Numbered from the stretch's first letter, positions 8,526-18,518 are shown. The stretch is 22,500 bases of DNA from Actinidia chinensis (GCA_009663005.1 VIGQ01000384.1:27501-50000), one strand, 5' to 3'. Notes: a model not told the origin generated them from the sequence alone. Numbers and translations are program-made.

Positions 8526-9612
8526 TTAAGGTTCATTATTCACTCCCTTATCATGGAGTAAATATTTGGTATAAGAAAAACGAGAAATTATTTTGTGCTC
8601 TTAGAACAAATTCTAATGGTGCTCTAATATTAGGTATTGATTTAACTAGTAGGATTTATTATATTTTTGTCTGTATTGTGCTCAAAACTGTGCACGTGTT
8701 CGTATGAATGGTGTAGAGAAATGCACTACCGGCACGCAAATAATCCTCAAGAATAATACAAGGTTGGCCTTTCCACCTTCCAATGAAAATCTCCAAATGG
8801 GGAAGAAAGTTAGCCTCACCCAAACAATTTAGAACTTCCTATTAGTTGGTTACATGATAACAGTCGATTCCAATCACATAGAGACAAATTTTGTAGGTAG
8901 GATATGAGGACTCACCCTTATTTGGCATTTTGAGTCGAAACGGTGACTCATAATATGTGTGTTATTGATGTAGCGGACACTTACAAGAAACCAAAAACCG
9001 TTGATTCCGAAGAATACCAACTTCCCTAAACCTTTTTATTCATCGATACAGATAAAAGATAGCACACTCTTTGATCACAGGAATAGTCAAATGATTGAAA
9101 TAACTGGCAAATTTGAACACGAATTTTATAATCTCAAAACTACGTACACCCTAAAGAACTAGAGTATAAATATTGTTAACAAAACCCGAAGGGCCTGGGA
9201 CAAATCGAGTTTAAAAAAATAAATTATAGCGAAATTAAGAAAAACACGCCCCAAACTTGCCCAAATACAACGGCCAAAAATCATACTTAGAAGCGTTTTT
9301 CACGTGTTTTGAGCGAATCTGGTATCAAATTGAAATTTTTGGTTGGCTTTTCCAGTTTACCCAAAATTGACCGAAATTATCCATGAAACTGAACCGTCGT
9401 GCTTCTAGTTGGTTCAGATCGGTGATGTTCAATCGGTTTGGTCTTTGACACTCAATTAACTAATTATTAGAAGTTATTAAAATTTGGTATAATTTAGAAC
9501 AAATTTGCTTACACCAAGTATTCAACATGTTTTAACTTAACCAAAAATTAAAATCATAGGAATAAAATAAAGCACATGTTATGTTTTATGCCACCTAAGA
9601 GAATATTTTTAT
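8526..9612. other. AT-rich intergenic stretch, possible old LTR on minus strand
   Basis: No gene is seen. Read on the minus strand, about 9200-8965 has a TATTTATACTC-like TATA, a mixed leader and an end CGCTACATCA that resembles the U5 end of copia LTRs, but no primer site follows and no inner domain is present. At 9390-9440 a run of GAACCG/GGTTCAG/CAATCGGTTT motifs resembles plant DNA-transposon subterminal DNA. Neither reading is strong. Confidence 0.25.
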
Positions 9613-9620
9613 ATCTAATG
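9613..9620. repeat. Left target-site duplication ATCTAATG
   Basis: This 8-mer directly precedes the hAT terminus and is repeated exactly at 11573-11580. Confidence 0.9.
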
Positions 9621-9649
9621 GAAGAGGTGCTAAATGGGCTAGACTTTTT

Positions 9650-9836
9650 AACTCATCCGTCGGCCCGCCCGTTACTGTAGCGGTCTGAGTAAGCCTAGCC
9701 CGTATGGACTTGGGTCAGCCCAAGCCCAGTTCTATTGGGCATGGGCTGGACAACCGTTAGCAAGGCTTCCAGCCCAGCCCGGAGTTAAGCCCGACCCATT
9801 ATTTGCCCGAAATTGGGCCCAGACCGTTAGCCCAGT
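9650..9836. repeat. GGGCC-rich left subterminal region of hAT
   Basis: Dense GGCCCG, AGCCCG, AGCCCA and GGGCTGG motifs occur in both orientations. Its counterpart at the right end is 11345-11560. Such clusters are probable transposase-binding sites, by analogy with other hAT elements. Confidence 0.7.
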
Positions 9837-9861
9837 CCCCCCCCCCCCCCCCCCCCCCCCC
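9837..9861 (+). repeat. C25 homopolymer
   Basis: There are twenty-five consecutive C bases, directly after the left subterminal region. Tracts like this are unstable and hard to sequence, so the true length is uncertain. Confidence 0.9.
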
Positions 9862-9883
9862 TTCAATTACACGACCCTCTCTC

Positions 9884-10330
9884 ATTCATTTTTATGGCTT
9901 TATTTGTGTATTTATACTTTCTGGGAAGTATAGAAGAAAACAAAAACTTTTTCCCTCACCTGTTTATATTCGAACCCTGAAACTCAGTATATAACACTGC
10001 ACCCAACAACCGCAACCTCTGATCATTTTTGTTTATGGTTTATTTTTGTATTTAATACTTTCGTTGGGGGAGTATAATAAGTAAAAAACTACCCTACCAT
10101 CCATCATTATTTTTTTTTTATGCTTTTTTTTTGTATTTAATACTTCTTTGGGGAGTATAAAAGTAAAAAAAAGTTTTTTCCTCATTGTCCTATACGAACA
10201 CGAGACGTCACACAACATTGCCCCAAAAACCTCATTCCTACTTTTTATGCTTTATTTTTGGTATTAAACTTTCTTTGGGAGTATAGAATTAAAAAAATAA
10301 AAAAGTTCATCACCCGTGAGGTTTCCCGAA
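9884..10330 (+). repeat. Four-unit tandem array inside hAT element
   Basis: A core TTTATG(G/C)TTTATTTTTGTA-like box followed by TTTAATACTTTC, then GGGAGTATA and AAGTAAAAAA, occurs four times. Cores start at 9891, 10032, 10117 and 10244 (spacings 141, 85, 127). Units 1, 3 and 4 also keep a downstream part with a CGAAC-type motif (TTCGAACCC at 9968-9976, CGAACAC near 10195, CCCGAACCC at 10325-10333). The second unit lacks this part, which explains its shorter length. The open frames predicted here are by-products of the array. Confidence 0.75.
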
Positions 10331-11344
10331 CCCATATTTTCTTTGAATCGTACCCGTCTACGCTTTAGTGGGAAAATACTAGAAAAAGGGGGGAGGACTT
10401 ATATCCTCAGGGCAAAAATTAAAACTAAATTAATTTACATTACAAAATACTTGATCAAAGGCGAATAATTTTTTTGATTTTTAATGAATTCACTTCCCGA
10501 TGAAGGGCTTTTCAATATCCGATATACTTCATTGGTAAGAGTGAGTAAAATTAGCGCTGCGCAAGACAAATAAAATTGAAATTTTTTATCAGCATAATGG
10601 GTTAATCGTTTGGCTATCGTATATTATCCTATAGCATAAGAGGTTGGTTCAGAATCAAATAAGTTTTGAATGTATATATGAAAAGCAGTGTGCAAACTCG
10701 GATTTTCCAAATGTTCGATCTAATTGTTACGTTTCATATCTTATACACTTCTATATTTTTCACGAAAATGTGGCAATGAAATGTTGAACACTCACTTGAT
10801 CGGATCACATTTGGATCCATCTATGAGCAATATGTCCTAAATGCATGACCTCTACAACTATCAGAGTAGACTTTTGTTTAGATCTAACCGTTTTTATTAA
10901 TTAGTAGGAGTGATTATAAAAAAAATCCTCTATGGGCAAAATATAAAGTGATTTAATTATCGTTACGGTCTCGATCGAATGAGACAAATTAGCATTGATA
11001 ATAATAAATGAAATCAATGTCCTAGATGAAAGGGTTTTCATACCCATACATTTGAATATTGGCGAGAGTGATTAAACATAATAAGACAATCAATTGTATA
11101 TATAATCATTATTTATAATAATAAAATATTCGATTTTTGGACTTTTAGACTTTTAGTTTTTCGTATTTGTTTATTTAATTTTTAATTATTGTTTAAATAA
11201 AAAATACTTTGTTGTGTAAATTAAGTAAAGATAATTTTCGCATCTATGATTTTTTAAAAAATAAAAATATTTTTTATAACATTAAAATAAGAAACTACAT
11301 TTGTAAAAATTAACATTACATTGATTTTAAAAAAAATAAAAAAA
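10331..11344. other. AT-rich non-coding interior of hAT element
   Basis: No transposase-like frame is found on either strand. Composition drifts to very high A+T towards 11100-11340. This may be filler captured by the element, or a decayed transposase beyond recognition. Confidence 0.5.
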
Positions 11345-11560
11345 ATGGACTGGTCAGCCAGGGGCTTTTTGGCTCAGGCTAGACCGGTATTTGTAGCTAT
11401 CGGGCTTAATAGACCGTCCTGGGTTACGACTTTCTTACTGGACTTTGGGCCTAGGCCAGATTTCTTAGTTTAACTAATAAAGCGTCTGAGCTAAGTCCAG
11501 CCTTGGGGCCAGCCGAGCTTGTTTACTGTAACAGATCGAGCCCGCCCGAACCGTCTATTC
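11345..11560. repeat. GGCC-rich right subterminal region of hAT
   Basis: It mirrors the left end with GGGCTT, GGGCC, GCCAGG and GCCCGCCCG motifs and ends near the terminus at 11572. Confidence 0.7.
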
Positions 11561-11572
11561 GTGGCAAGTCTA

Positions 11573-11580
11573 ATCTAATG
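11573..11580. repeat. Right target-site duplication ATCTAATG
   Basis: This is an exact copy of 9613-9620, directly after the right terminus of the hAT element. Confidence 0.9.
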
Positions 11581-13285
11581 TACGTGGGTAAAGTATAATA
11601 AAGAATGGCTCGCCTGAATCGTTGAGTTCGGTTTTCATTTCTGTTTTTAATTTTTGAACCCACCACCAATCGTAAATCATTGTATTTCCAATATTTAAAA
11701 CCGTTCAAACCTGGGTTCAAGGTAAAAAACGCGATTAAATTCAATCACCATTGGTTCCGTACAATCAATTTTATCTGTTTAGTAAGGAAGCAATTTTTTT
11801 CTTTAGCAACTCCTAATTTTAAGAGAATATTATTCTGACTCATCCTCTCCTAGCTTGATCCCGCTGAATTCGAATCGAATTGCTAACCTTAGTCAATAAT
11901 CTTTAATTTATAGTCTTTCTTTATTTTAGATTTGCACACATTCAACAAGTTGATTCTTTTAATAGCAATTTACCCTCTTTTTTGGAAGATACTACTGCTT
12001 GTATTGGCACTACTCAGGAATGATGTTGTCAATTAAATTTTTTGGGGTGCCTTAAAATAACCATTTGAAAAATTCTTGGACACGTAAATTATCAATTTCA
12101 ACTTAATGAAGAATTTCATGAGGAGCGCAGGATTTATACTTCGGTAAATCACGTTGTTCCATTTAACTAAGTGACACTTTTATTTTTTAACGGCACATAA
12201 ATAGTGTACTAAAACGTCCATTTTAAAACAAGTATAAAAATTCTAAAAAAATGAATCTAATCAATAAATCTTTACCAGAATACTTCTTTAAAAGTTTGTG
12301 ATTGCAACGTCTCTCTCTCCTGAGTACATGAATGAGATTCTTTTGTTTGGAACATTTTTTAAATATTGCCCCAAATGGCCCCTCAAGTATGTTTGATTAA
12401 ACCCACCGAAATTTAAAAAATTAAATAGTAAATTTTTTGAATTTTAGTTAAACAGGGATATTTTTAAACTTTGGAGCCAGCGAATTAAAATTTTGTAGCA
12501 AACTAGCTAAAAGAAATTAGTTACGAGGTCAATTGCAAACATAGTCAGGTATAGGTCTGAAAAGGTTATAATAGCCACAGTGGGCTCGCACTCTTTTTCT
12601 GTGGACGCTTATTTTTCTGGGCCGACTTTTTTGGGCTCTTCAGCCAAGGGCCTTTTCTAATCCCTCTCTAAGTTGGACTCTCAGGTCCAAGTTCTAGCAC
12701 ACAGGTGTTTTGTACATCATTTCTCAGGGTTTCTGGTTGTATTATATTAATGAGGTTTTATTTGCCTACTGATTTCACATCATTTTTTTTTTTTCTAATT
12801 TTATCCTTTTATTATTTCTAGTGAAATTATCCAAACTATTTATATTCTATATTACGTTTTAACTTTACCCTACATAAAAGGGTATTTAGATAATTTGGAA
12901 TTTAAGAAAGACAAAAAGAAAAGTGTTAAGTAGAAAAAAAATAAAGGTCCACAAACGGGAAGACTTCAAACACTTAAGAGCTCACACTAATACCATGCCA
13001 CATCACTTTGATGATGATTCGATGTGGCATGTATTATCTGGGAAAGAGCCTGTTATTAACCTATTTGTATGCATAAGTGTAGCAACTTTCTCATACGGAT
13101 TCACTAGCATGTAGTTGGTTGGCCCTTATTAATCATGTATTGGGCACATATAAATCTGTGTGAGAATTTGGTATAGTTGTGCCGTCCAAAAGAACTTTAC
13201 TACCACCGTCCACAAATTTGTCCCAAGAATCTTCTTCGATTTAAAAAAATGTATAGAACACATTCATTTGGTATGTAAACCTACT
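11581..13285. other. AT-rich intergenic stretch, no gene seen
   Basis: No recognisable domain, RNA gene or paired transposon ends were found. A small fold-back lies at 12831-12898: CCAAACTATTTA against the reverse complement of TTTAGATAATTTGG, with an inner perfect stem TACCCT/AGGGTA at 12866-12884. The GGGCTC/GGGCC motifs at 12580-12650 recall hAT subterminal DNA, but partners are missing. Confidence 0.45.
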
Positions 13286-13600
13286 CACACTCAAGCTATC
13301 TGAATTATTCATTTTTGAAATAAAAAACAAATATCTGGTCCTAATTAGAAAATCGTAGTACAACTACTGGTTTATAACCAAATATTTGTGTTAAAGAGCA
13401 TTATTAAGCAGAATTAAATGTAGCACATATAAAGATATCACACACTCAAGCAATCGGAACATTTATTGAAATTACATAAAAATTTTTGTTTGTCCAAATT
13501 TCAAGAACGCGTAGTAGTACTAACTAGCTGCTGTATCTACAAATATTGTATTAGTAACATTATTATTAGCGAATTGATGTTGTCCGTACAAAATAGATCA
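13286..13600 (+). repeat. Two-unit tandem repeat, period about 155 bp
   Basis: Unit 1 (13286-13440) and unit 2 (13441-13600) both open with CACACTCAAGC. They share ordered blocks: CAAGC-ATC-GAA, a TGG/TTG-TCC-AATT block, CG-AGTA-ACTA, CAAATATT-GT-TTA, CATTATTA, and an ATCA end. Small indels separate them. No further unit is convincing on either side. No coding content is seen. Confidence 0.7.
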
Positions 13601-13670
13601 AATGGAACTAGATCAAACTTGCCACTAGTCATTTAAGCATGCAGCATGACCATCATTTATGATATATTCA

Positions 13671-14690
13671 TGTTGGGTTCCCTCCTGGGGCCCCACTCTA
13701 CAACTGTTCTAATAAACCAAAATCATCTTTCCTACTAAAGATTATGTAAATTTGGAGGGGAAATCCAGTTAAAACCGAGGGAATTATTAAATTTAACACG
13801 TAGTAACTGTTTAGGCCAGAGCCCAAACAATGTCCATGCGACGGTTTTGAATGCACACATTGGTTTGACCGTTTTTACCCTTCAGTAAACCCTTCCCTAC
13901 ACACCTACTAATTGCTCGGTAAACCTTCTATTTTCTTCTTTTCCGTCTTTTCCCTTTGCATTATGGAATCGATTCTGACGAAGGGGATACACTATTAAGA
14001 TGTATCATACATATCGCTATAAAGCGATCATTCTCATTCTCGCATCTCGCCTTCCCACCATAGAGTGAACTGAACCTCAGGATTCCGCCTTATCTAGATA
14101 TTGAATAAGCCTCTCCGCTCCTGAAGAACACCCCCTCAGTGAGTTCTTAGGCACACACACACTAGTTTGCTGAACACACGTTCCTGGAAGTTCCTCATAC
14201 TTCAAAGGATTCCCTTCTTCGTCCTCTTCTCCTTCCTTCTCTCCTATGGGCGAGTTGATGACTTCGTCAGTATGAAGATAAGACTATTCGAACAACTCTC
14301 CTATGACTTCGTCCTATACTCACTCAGATATCTCCGGGATCTCCTCCATACTTAACCGTCGCTAAAGCCGAGGATCACGCCGAGGTTTTCCTTACACCAG
14401 ACCTCTCCCTTCTCCAACTATAAAAGGCCGCTCCTACCCCATCATTAAACGTATGCAAAAAGCTTGTTTAAGATATGAGAGCTCTGTGGCTTTGTCTATT
14501 TTTATTCTCGCCTTGGTCTGATTCCTACGCCAGAGGGGGTTTTGAGAGGCCCTCACCCTCACGGTAATAATGTGTTCCTCTTGCTTTCGGCAGATACGAT
14601 CGGAGTGTTACGCGAGGAACCACAACTGAGGTGAAAGGGTAACTTTATTGTTGTTTTATCGCCCATAGATTTCTAACCGCAATATTTTGG
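13671..14690 (+). mobile_element. 5' LTR of Tat-type Ty3/gypsy element
   Basis: The right end is fixed by the primer-binding site that starts at 14693. The segment has a TATA box (14419-14425) in U3 and then an R/U5 part with CTGATTCCTACGCCAGAGGG (14518-14537), the decayed form of the CTGACTT-GCGTCGGAG motif usual in U5 of plant Ty3/gypsy elements. The left end is tentative: TGTTGGGTTCC at 13671 is a plausible start, but a start as late as about 13977 cannot be excluded. Two short palindromes lie at 13986-14006 (GATAC/GTATC ends) and 14013-14028 (ATCGC/GCGAT). The short frame at 14167-14355 is inside the LTR and is not a gene. Confidence 0.65.
14419..14425 (+). promoter_or_regulatory. TATA box of Tat LTR
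   Basis: TATAAAAGGCC lies in a C-rich setting about 270 bases before the primer-binding site. This is a typical core promoter placement for an LTR with a short R/U5. Confidence 0.6.
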
Positions 14691-14692
14691 TT

Positions 14693-14710
14693 TGGCACCA
14701 TCTGTGAGAT
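14693..14710 (+). other. Primer-binding site of Tat-type element
   Basis: TGGCACCATCTGTGAGA begins with TGG, the complement of a tRNA 3' CCA. It differs by a few transitions from the TGGCGCCGTCTGTGGGA form found after the 5' LTR of many Tat-lineage elements. It marks the LTR/internal border. Confidence 0.65.
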
Positions 14711-16430
14711 GGAATGTTCTCCAATTTCTATGCACCTGCTCAACCGTCATTCCCATTTTGCCTCCTTCCCCATCAGCCGTTTTGTTAACCGAGCTCATTT
14801 ATGGCATGAAGGAAATAGCCAGTTCCAGATCTAGAGAGGTCTCCACCTGTGAATGCATGGGAATTTTGCCTAGTAGATCCAAATCACAAATTAGAATAAC
14901 AACCCGTAACGCGCCCGCCTGATACACACAAGCGCCACGAAGCAATCCCGACCACCGTCTATCGGCACCTATCCGCACAAATGAAATATTGAACGGTTCT
15001 CAGCCGTTCTTGCCGATCAGGAGTACCATGAATCCCAAAGTCGTCAAAGCACTGGTAGGGCCAAAATCGACAACACCGATCACCCCTCATACTGTCTAGG
15101 CGAGAAAATGCCCTGTTTCATCAGCATTCGTAGTCATCTAGCAGGGACCTCATGAAGTAGGAGATGAAGCGATTAGAAGAAAGGACGGTCACCTCGCAGG
15201 GAAAATCGGGATCCAATATACTGAGGTAGATCCTACTCAGCAGATCGGGACCTGGATGCTCGTATGACGCAATCAACACCATACAAACGCTTTCATATGT
15301 GGACGCCCGAATACGACTGACCGAGCCTCCGTTCACCGAGAGGGTGATGAAACCAAAATTTTCTTCCAAGTTTAAATTACCCACTTAGCTCGGAGTATAT
15401 GACAGGAACACGACCAATGGAACAACCTAGACCTGTATAAGAAACCCCTTAATGACTCTTTTAGGGGTACTCAGATGAGGTGATGTGGCAAGGCTTTTCT
15501 CCTTTACTTTGAAAGGACCAGTGAGGGGCCATGGTTCTGAAAATGTCTCCATAGACCATTGAACCGTTTTGGACGACCTGAGAAGACTCTTATACTAATT
15601 TCATCAGCTAAAGGTCAGGCAGAAAGAATTGCCTTCCACCATTCACGGTCCACCGACGGATGGGAGAGCTTGAAGGACGATGTCAAGCAGTTCAACTAAG
15701 TCATACTAGAGGTAGAGGACACCAGTGACAAAAGTGGTGGTTATGGCGACGATGGAGGGCCTTCGCCCAGGTCCGCTCTTTGCTTAAACTACACACACAC
15801 GAGGGAGGCGGGGCACTATCCGGGTCCACAGCCTGAAACCTAGTCTGCACTCCAGAGTAAAGCCGAGAGTATATCGCCTGCCAAAAGAAATTGGCTGAAG
15901 CCAGCGCAAGAGGGAGCGAAAGCTAAAGGAGGGGATTTGGAAAGGAGGATTATAAAAGAAAGGATCCTGATTTCAGCCGAGCTGATTACCGAGTGAAAGT
16001 AAAAAAATAGGTCAGATCGAGATAATGGCCGACATCCACATACACCACCATGCCGGACCCAACCTAGTATTGCCATCTCTCAATGCTCCCATAGCCAGGT
16101 TGGGGCTTACTACGATTAATACGACGAGGTCAGTAAGTGGCCTGGAAAAATTCAAAACTGACCCCAGAAGAGAAACAAAAAAAGTATTATGAGTTCCACC
16201 GAGGAGCACGACCATAACACTGGAAGAGTTTTCCAGTTGAAAAATGTGCAGATAGCCTAATTAGTCAAGAGAAGGATTTGAGAGAGTTAGTTGCCTGATC
16301 GCCTTGCAGGTGACTCGTCAAAAGGAGGTAAGGGTATGGTGAAAACAGACCTCTGTAGAGGGATATACCAGAAATCCATAGGAGAGTTGGTCCAACCCCA
16401 GTCAAATCAAGACGCCGCCCACCGCCCAGG
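14711..16430 (+). pseudogene. Tat-type Ty3/gypsy gag (broken, truncated)
   Basis: Gag is the structural protein of the element. From 15329 one frame gives [19 protein letters not shown], then a YDRNTT stretch (for YDG-TDP). From 15722 the same frame gives VVVMATMEGLRPGPLFA, the most diagnostic Tat gag block. Between them a shifted frame carries GKAF, then WESLKDDVKQFN and LEVEDTSDK (15660-15730). Further on come PSLNAPIA (16072-16095), a KWPGKI/KFKTDPRR stretch (about 16135-16172) and the Cys/His-box relative KYYEFHR with a following HDHNT-like part (16171-16220). Stops and frameshifts are frequent. The signal ends at about 16430, where sequence belonging to the minus-strand chromovirus begins; protease and later domains are not in the window. 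The first ~600 bases are poorly conserved, as usual for gag N-termini. Confidence 0.8.
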
Positions 16431-17003
16431 TAAGAAAACTACTCAAATACGACAAAAGTCAAACTAAATAACATAATATATACAGTCATTACATTAGAGT
16501 ACCCGAAAACTAATCCCTCACGTGAGACCATGCTCTCCATGTTATCAAATACAACAAGTGATATCCCATGGACCAATGCCCACACAGGGCTCTAAAGGAA
16601 TAATTACCAATTTCAAAATATCCATTAACATGTTTATCCAAAAATAAAAATTACCACTAAGGATAACCACGTGTCTCACAAATTAGGGATAACACTCCCG
16701 AGTACCTAAAATCATTTATAGTAAAGGTGAGTTACCTTGAAAGGGGATTTTAACAATGGACTTGAAATCTCAAGCAAAACCATAATGATACATAATTAGA
16801 TGATAAAAATATATGAGCAAAATACTAGGCTTTCATTCACACCAAAAATACTTTCATCCAGTGATTTCACAAATCATTCAGTTTTTACCCATTCCTACTG
16901 TTTCACCAAAAAGTAATACTCATATTCCTTTGAATGACGCTCCTAGGCATATCTAAACAACCTCATTATACCTCTAAGCACTTGAGACAACATCCGTCTC
17001 AAC

Positions 17004-17206
17004 TTCCGGGTTTTCACCGTGCGGCTATGACATTCCCTCCGTATCATAACTGCCACTAGGACTTTCATATTGTCAAACTTCCAGACTTATCACCGTAGGC
17101 TTGAATTCCCTCCATCCGTTTAACTCTAGAACTTACTGTAACTGCCGGACTTTCACAGTGGGATATGACATTCTCTATGTACGTGTTTGCCATCTAGGAC
17201 TTTAAC
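17004..17206 (-). repeat. Three-unit tandem repeat (64-75 bp) in chromovirus LTR
   Basis: Units start at 17004, 17079 and 17143, and a partial one at 17207. Each has TTCCGG/TGCCGGACTTTCACCGTG-like sequence, then G(C/A)TATGACATTCCCTCC, then a CTAGGACTTTNA tail. Unit lengths are 75, 64 and 64. GC content is higher than in the flanks. Confidence 0.75.
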
Positions 17207-17615
17207 TTCGGCTTAATCCAAACCATATATCCGGACACTAATGATACTAAATTGGCATATCTAGCGAAAGTCATTCTCAAACTATTTTTAACTTCCCACG
17301 CCAAGTTAAATTTTACATTTTTCCACAAGTTCAACCACAACATCATGTTACATTATCAAAATTTAAATGCAACAACAGTAATATACGCATTTCAAAACCT
17401 CAATAATAATAAGCTGTTGTTATTGAAACAATACTCATAACCATAAATAAATCTGCAACTCAAAATTTCAAGTACACGCACACAAATCTTTCGTTACTTT
17501 CCACATAAGCAATTGTTACATTTATCAAAAATATGCCAACAACAAAATATAAAAATACACCATGTTCAATAGTAAAACAATTGAATTTTTTTTTACTTGA
17601 TTCAAAAAATTTTAG

Positions 17616-17901
17616 GGTGTCGACACCTGAAAATTTAGTGTCAACACCAAATGTCAGTGGTATAAAATTTCGAATTTCTTGTTCAAGGTGTCGACACTGG
17701 TGTCGACACACCACCAAATGTCAGTAGCCAAAACGTCAATTTTCTATTCAAGGTGTCGGACCATGGTGTCGACACCTTCAGGGAGACACCAAATGTCGTG
17801 TAAAATTTTTTACAATTCGCCTTTCAAGGGTTGTAGACACGTAAAAACCTAGGTGTAGACACCAACCATCAGTGACCCAAATTTAAGCTTTCCATGTTCA
17901 A
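17616..17901 (-). repeat. Four-unit ~70-bp tandem array built on GGTGTCGACACC palindromes
   Basis: Units run 17616-17686, 17687-17751, 17752-17827 and 17828-17901; each ends in TTCAA. The perfect 12-bp palindrome GGTGTCGACACC is at 17616-17627 and 17765-17776. Decayed copies are at 17637, 17687, 17699, 17752, 17830 and 17852, so each unit has two. ACCAAATGTCAGTG-like sequence follows in most units. The array lies just downstream (in element direction) of a possible TATA box, so it may be in the leader or in U3. Confidence 0.8.
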
Positions 17902-17953
17902 TATAAACCAAGTTTCTTATTTAGGGTTCATACCCAAAAATTACCCAAATAGA

Positions 17954-17963
17954 CTTTATATAA
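17954..17963 (-). promoter_or_regulatory. Possible TATA box of chromovirus LTR
   Basis: Read on the minus strand the sequence is CTTATATAAAG in moderately mixed context. It is the best TATA candidate in the LTR, but others in this AT-rich DNA cannot be excluded. Confidence 0.35.
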
Positions 17964-18450
17964 GCCATAATAATAAATTCAAAGTAAAACCACACAAGGA
18001 AAAAACCCTATACCTCAAATCCAAGCAATGCAAAGCCCAAACAATGGTGAGGCTTGAAATCTCGATGTGCTCTGAAGTCTAAATATTCTTGGCTTAACGC
18101 GTATAAGCCCTCGATCGAGTAGATGTATTATCAAAGGGACCCTATCAAAGTTTCACTCTAAAACTCACTAGATCTATGCTCATAAATGACAAAAACATCT
18201 TGGGCATCAAAGCCTAGAGCGAGAAGAAGAAAGACCAAAAAAATAAATGCGATATTAATTGTATTTACGTCAAAAGAGAAAATGACCTAATGCCCTCCTC
18301 CTTGTGCCTTAGCTTAGTTTGGCCCAAAGCACAAACCCAAATTAAATTTAAAATGGGTCCAATTAGTTTGCCCACTCTATACCATTACCTTCAAAGCCAA
18401 ATGAAAATTTCAACTTTATTTTCTAAGATGGATTAACTTATATGACATAA

Positions 18451-18496
18451 ATTTTTTTTTTTTTATATATATATATAATATATATATATATATATA
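18451..18496. repeat. Poly-T followed by TA microsatellite
   Basis: A run of about 14 T is followed by about 30 bases of nearly pure TA repeat, near the start of the chromovirus LTR. Confidence 0.9.
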
Positions 18497-18518
18497 ACAT
18501 ATATGTATGGACATCACA

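Larger units (their letters stand above)
9621..11572. mobile_element. 1952-bp non-autonomous hAT transposon
   Basis: The left end GAAGAGGTGCTAAATGGGC and the reverse complement of the right end, TAGACTTGCCACGAATAGAC, both match the TAGAGGTGGCAAATGGGC-type terminus of a widespread plant hAT group. An exact 8-bp duplication ATCTAATG lies on both sides. Each end has about 200 bases dense in GGGC/GCCC motifs (9650-9836 and 11345-11560), as in that group. No transposase (hAT dimerisation or zinc-finger part) can be read. The interior instead holds a 25-base C tract, a tandem array (9884-10330) and AT-rich filler. It must have been moved by a transposase encoded elsewhere. The intact duplication suggests it is younger than the other elements here. 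Confidence 0.88.
16431..18518 (-). mobile_element. 3' LTR of chromovirus (limits approximate)
   Basis: The region follows the chromodomain on the minus strand and abuts the Tat gag break. On the minus strand TGTGATGTCC (plus 18509-18518) is a plausible LTR start, and the end TAGTTTTCTTACC (about 16431-16443) fits an eroded TTACA end. The ~2.1-kb length suits the long LTRs of the Tekay branch. A minus-strand TATA (TTATATAAAG, about 17954-17963) is present. Two tandem arrays lie inside it (17004-17206 and 17616-17901). Short open frames here have no domains. With only one LTR in the window the ends cannot be proven. Confidence 0.6.

Noticed and set aside
9960..9985. tRNA gene suggested by TTCGAACCC
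   Set aside because: No A box, no cloverleaf arms, and the motif is part of a tandem unit in the hAT element.
13670..13700. CCTGGGGCCCC as a transposon end
   Set aside because: No inverted partner or target duplication was found; it more likely lies inside the Tat LTR.
14692..14922. 76-codon frame starting at the Tat primer-binding site
   Set aside because: Its Met overlaps the primer-binding site and the translation does not match gag; recognisable gag blocks begin further on.
17460..17727. Overlapping frames in the LTR with Cys/Arg/His pattern (CRHQCRH)
   Set aside because: The pattern comes from the GGTGTCGACACC tandem array, not from a zinc-finger protein.
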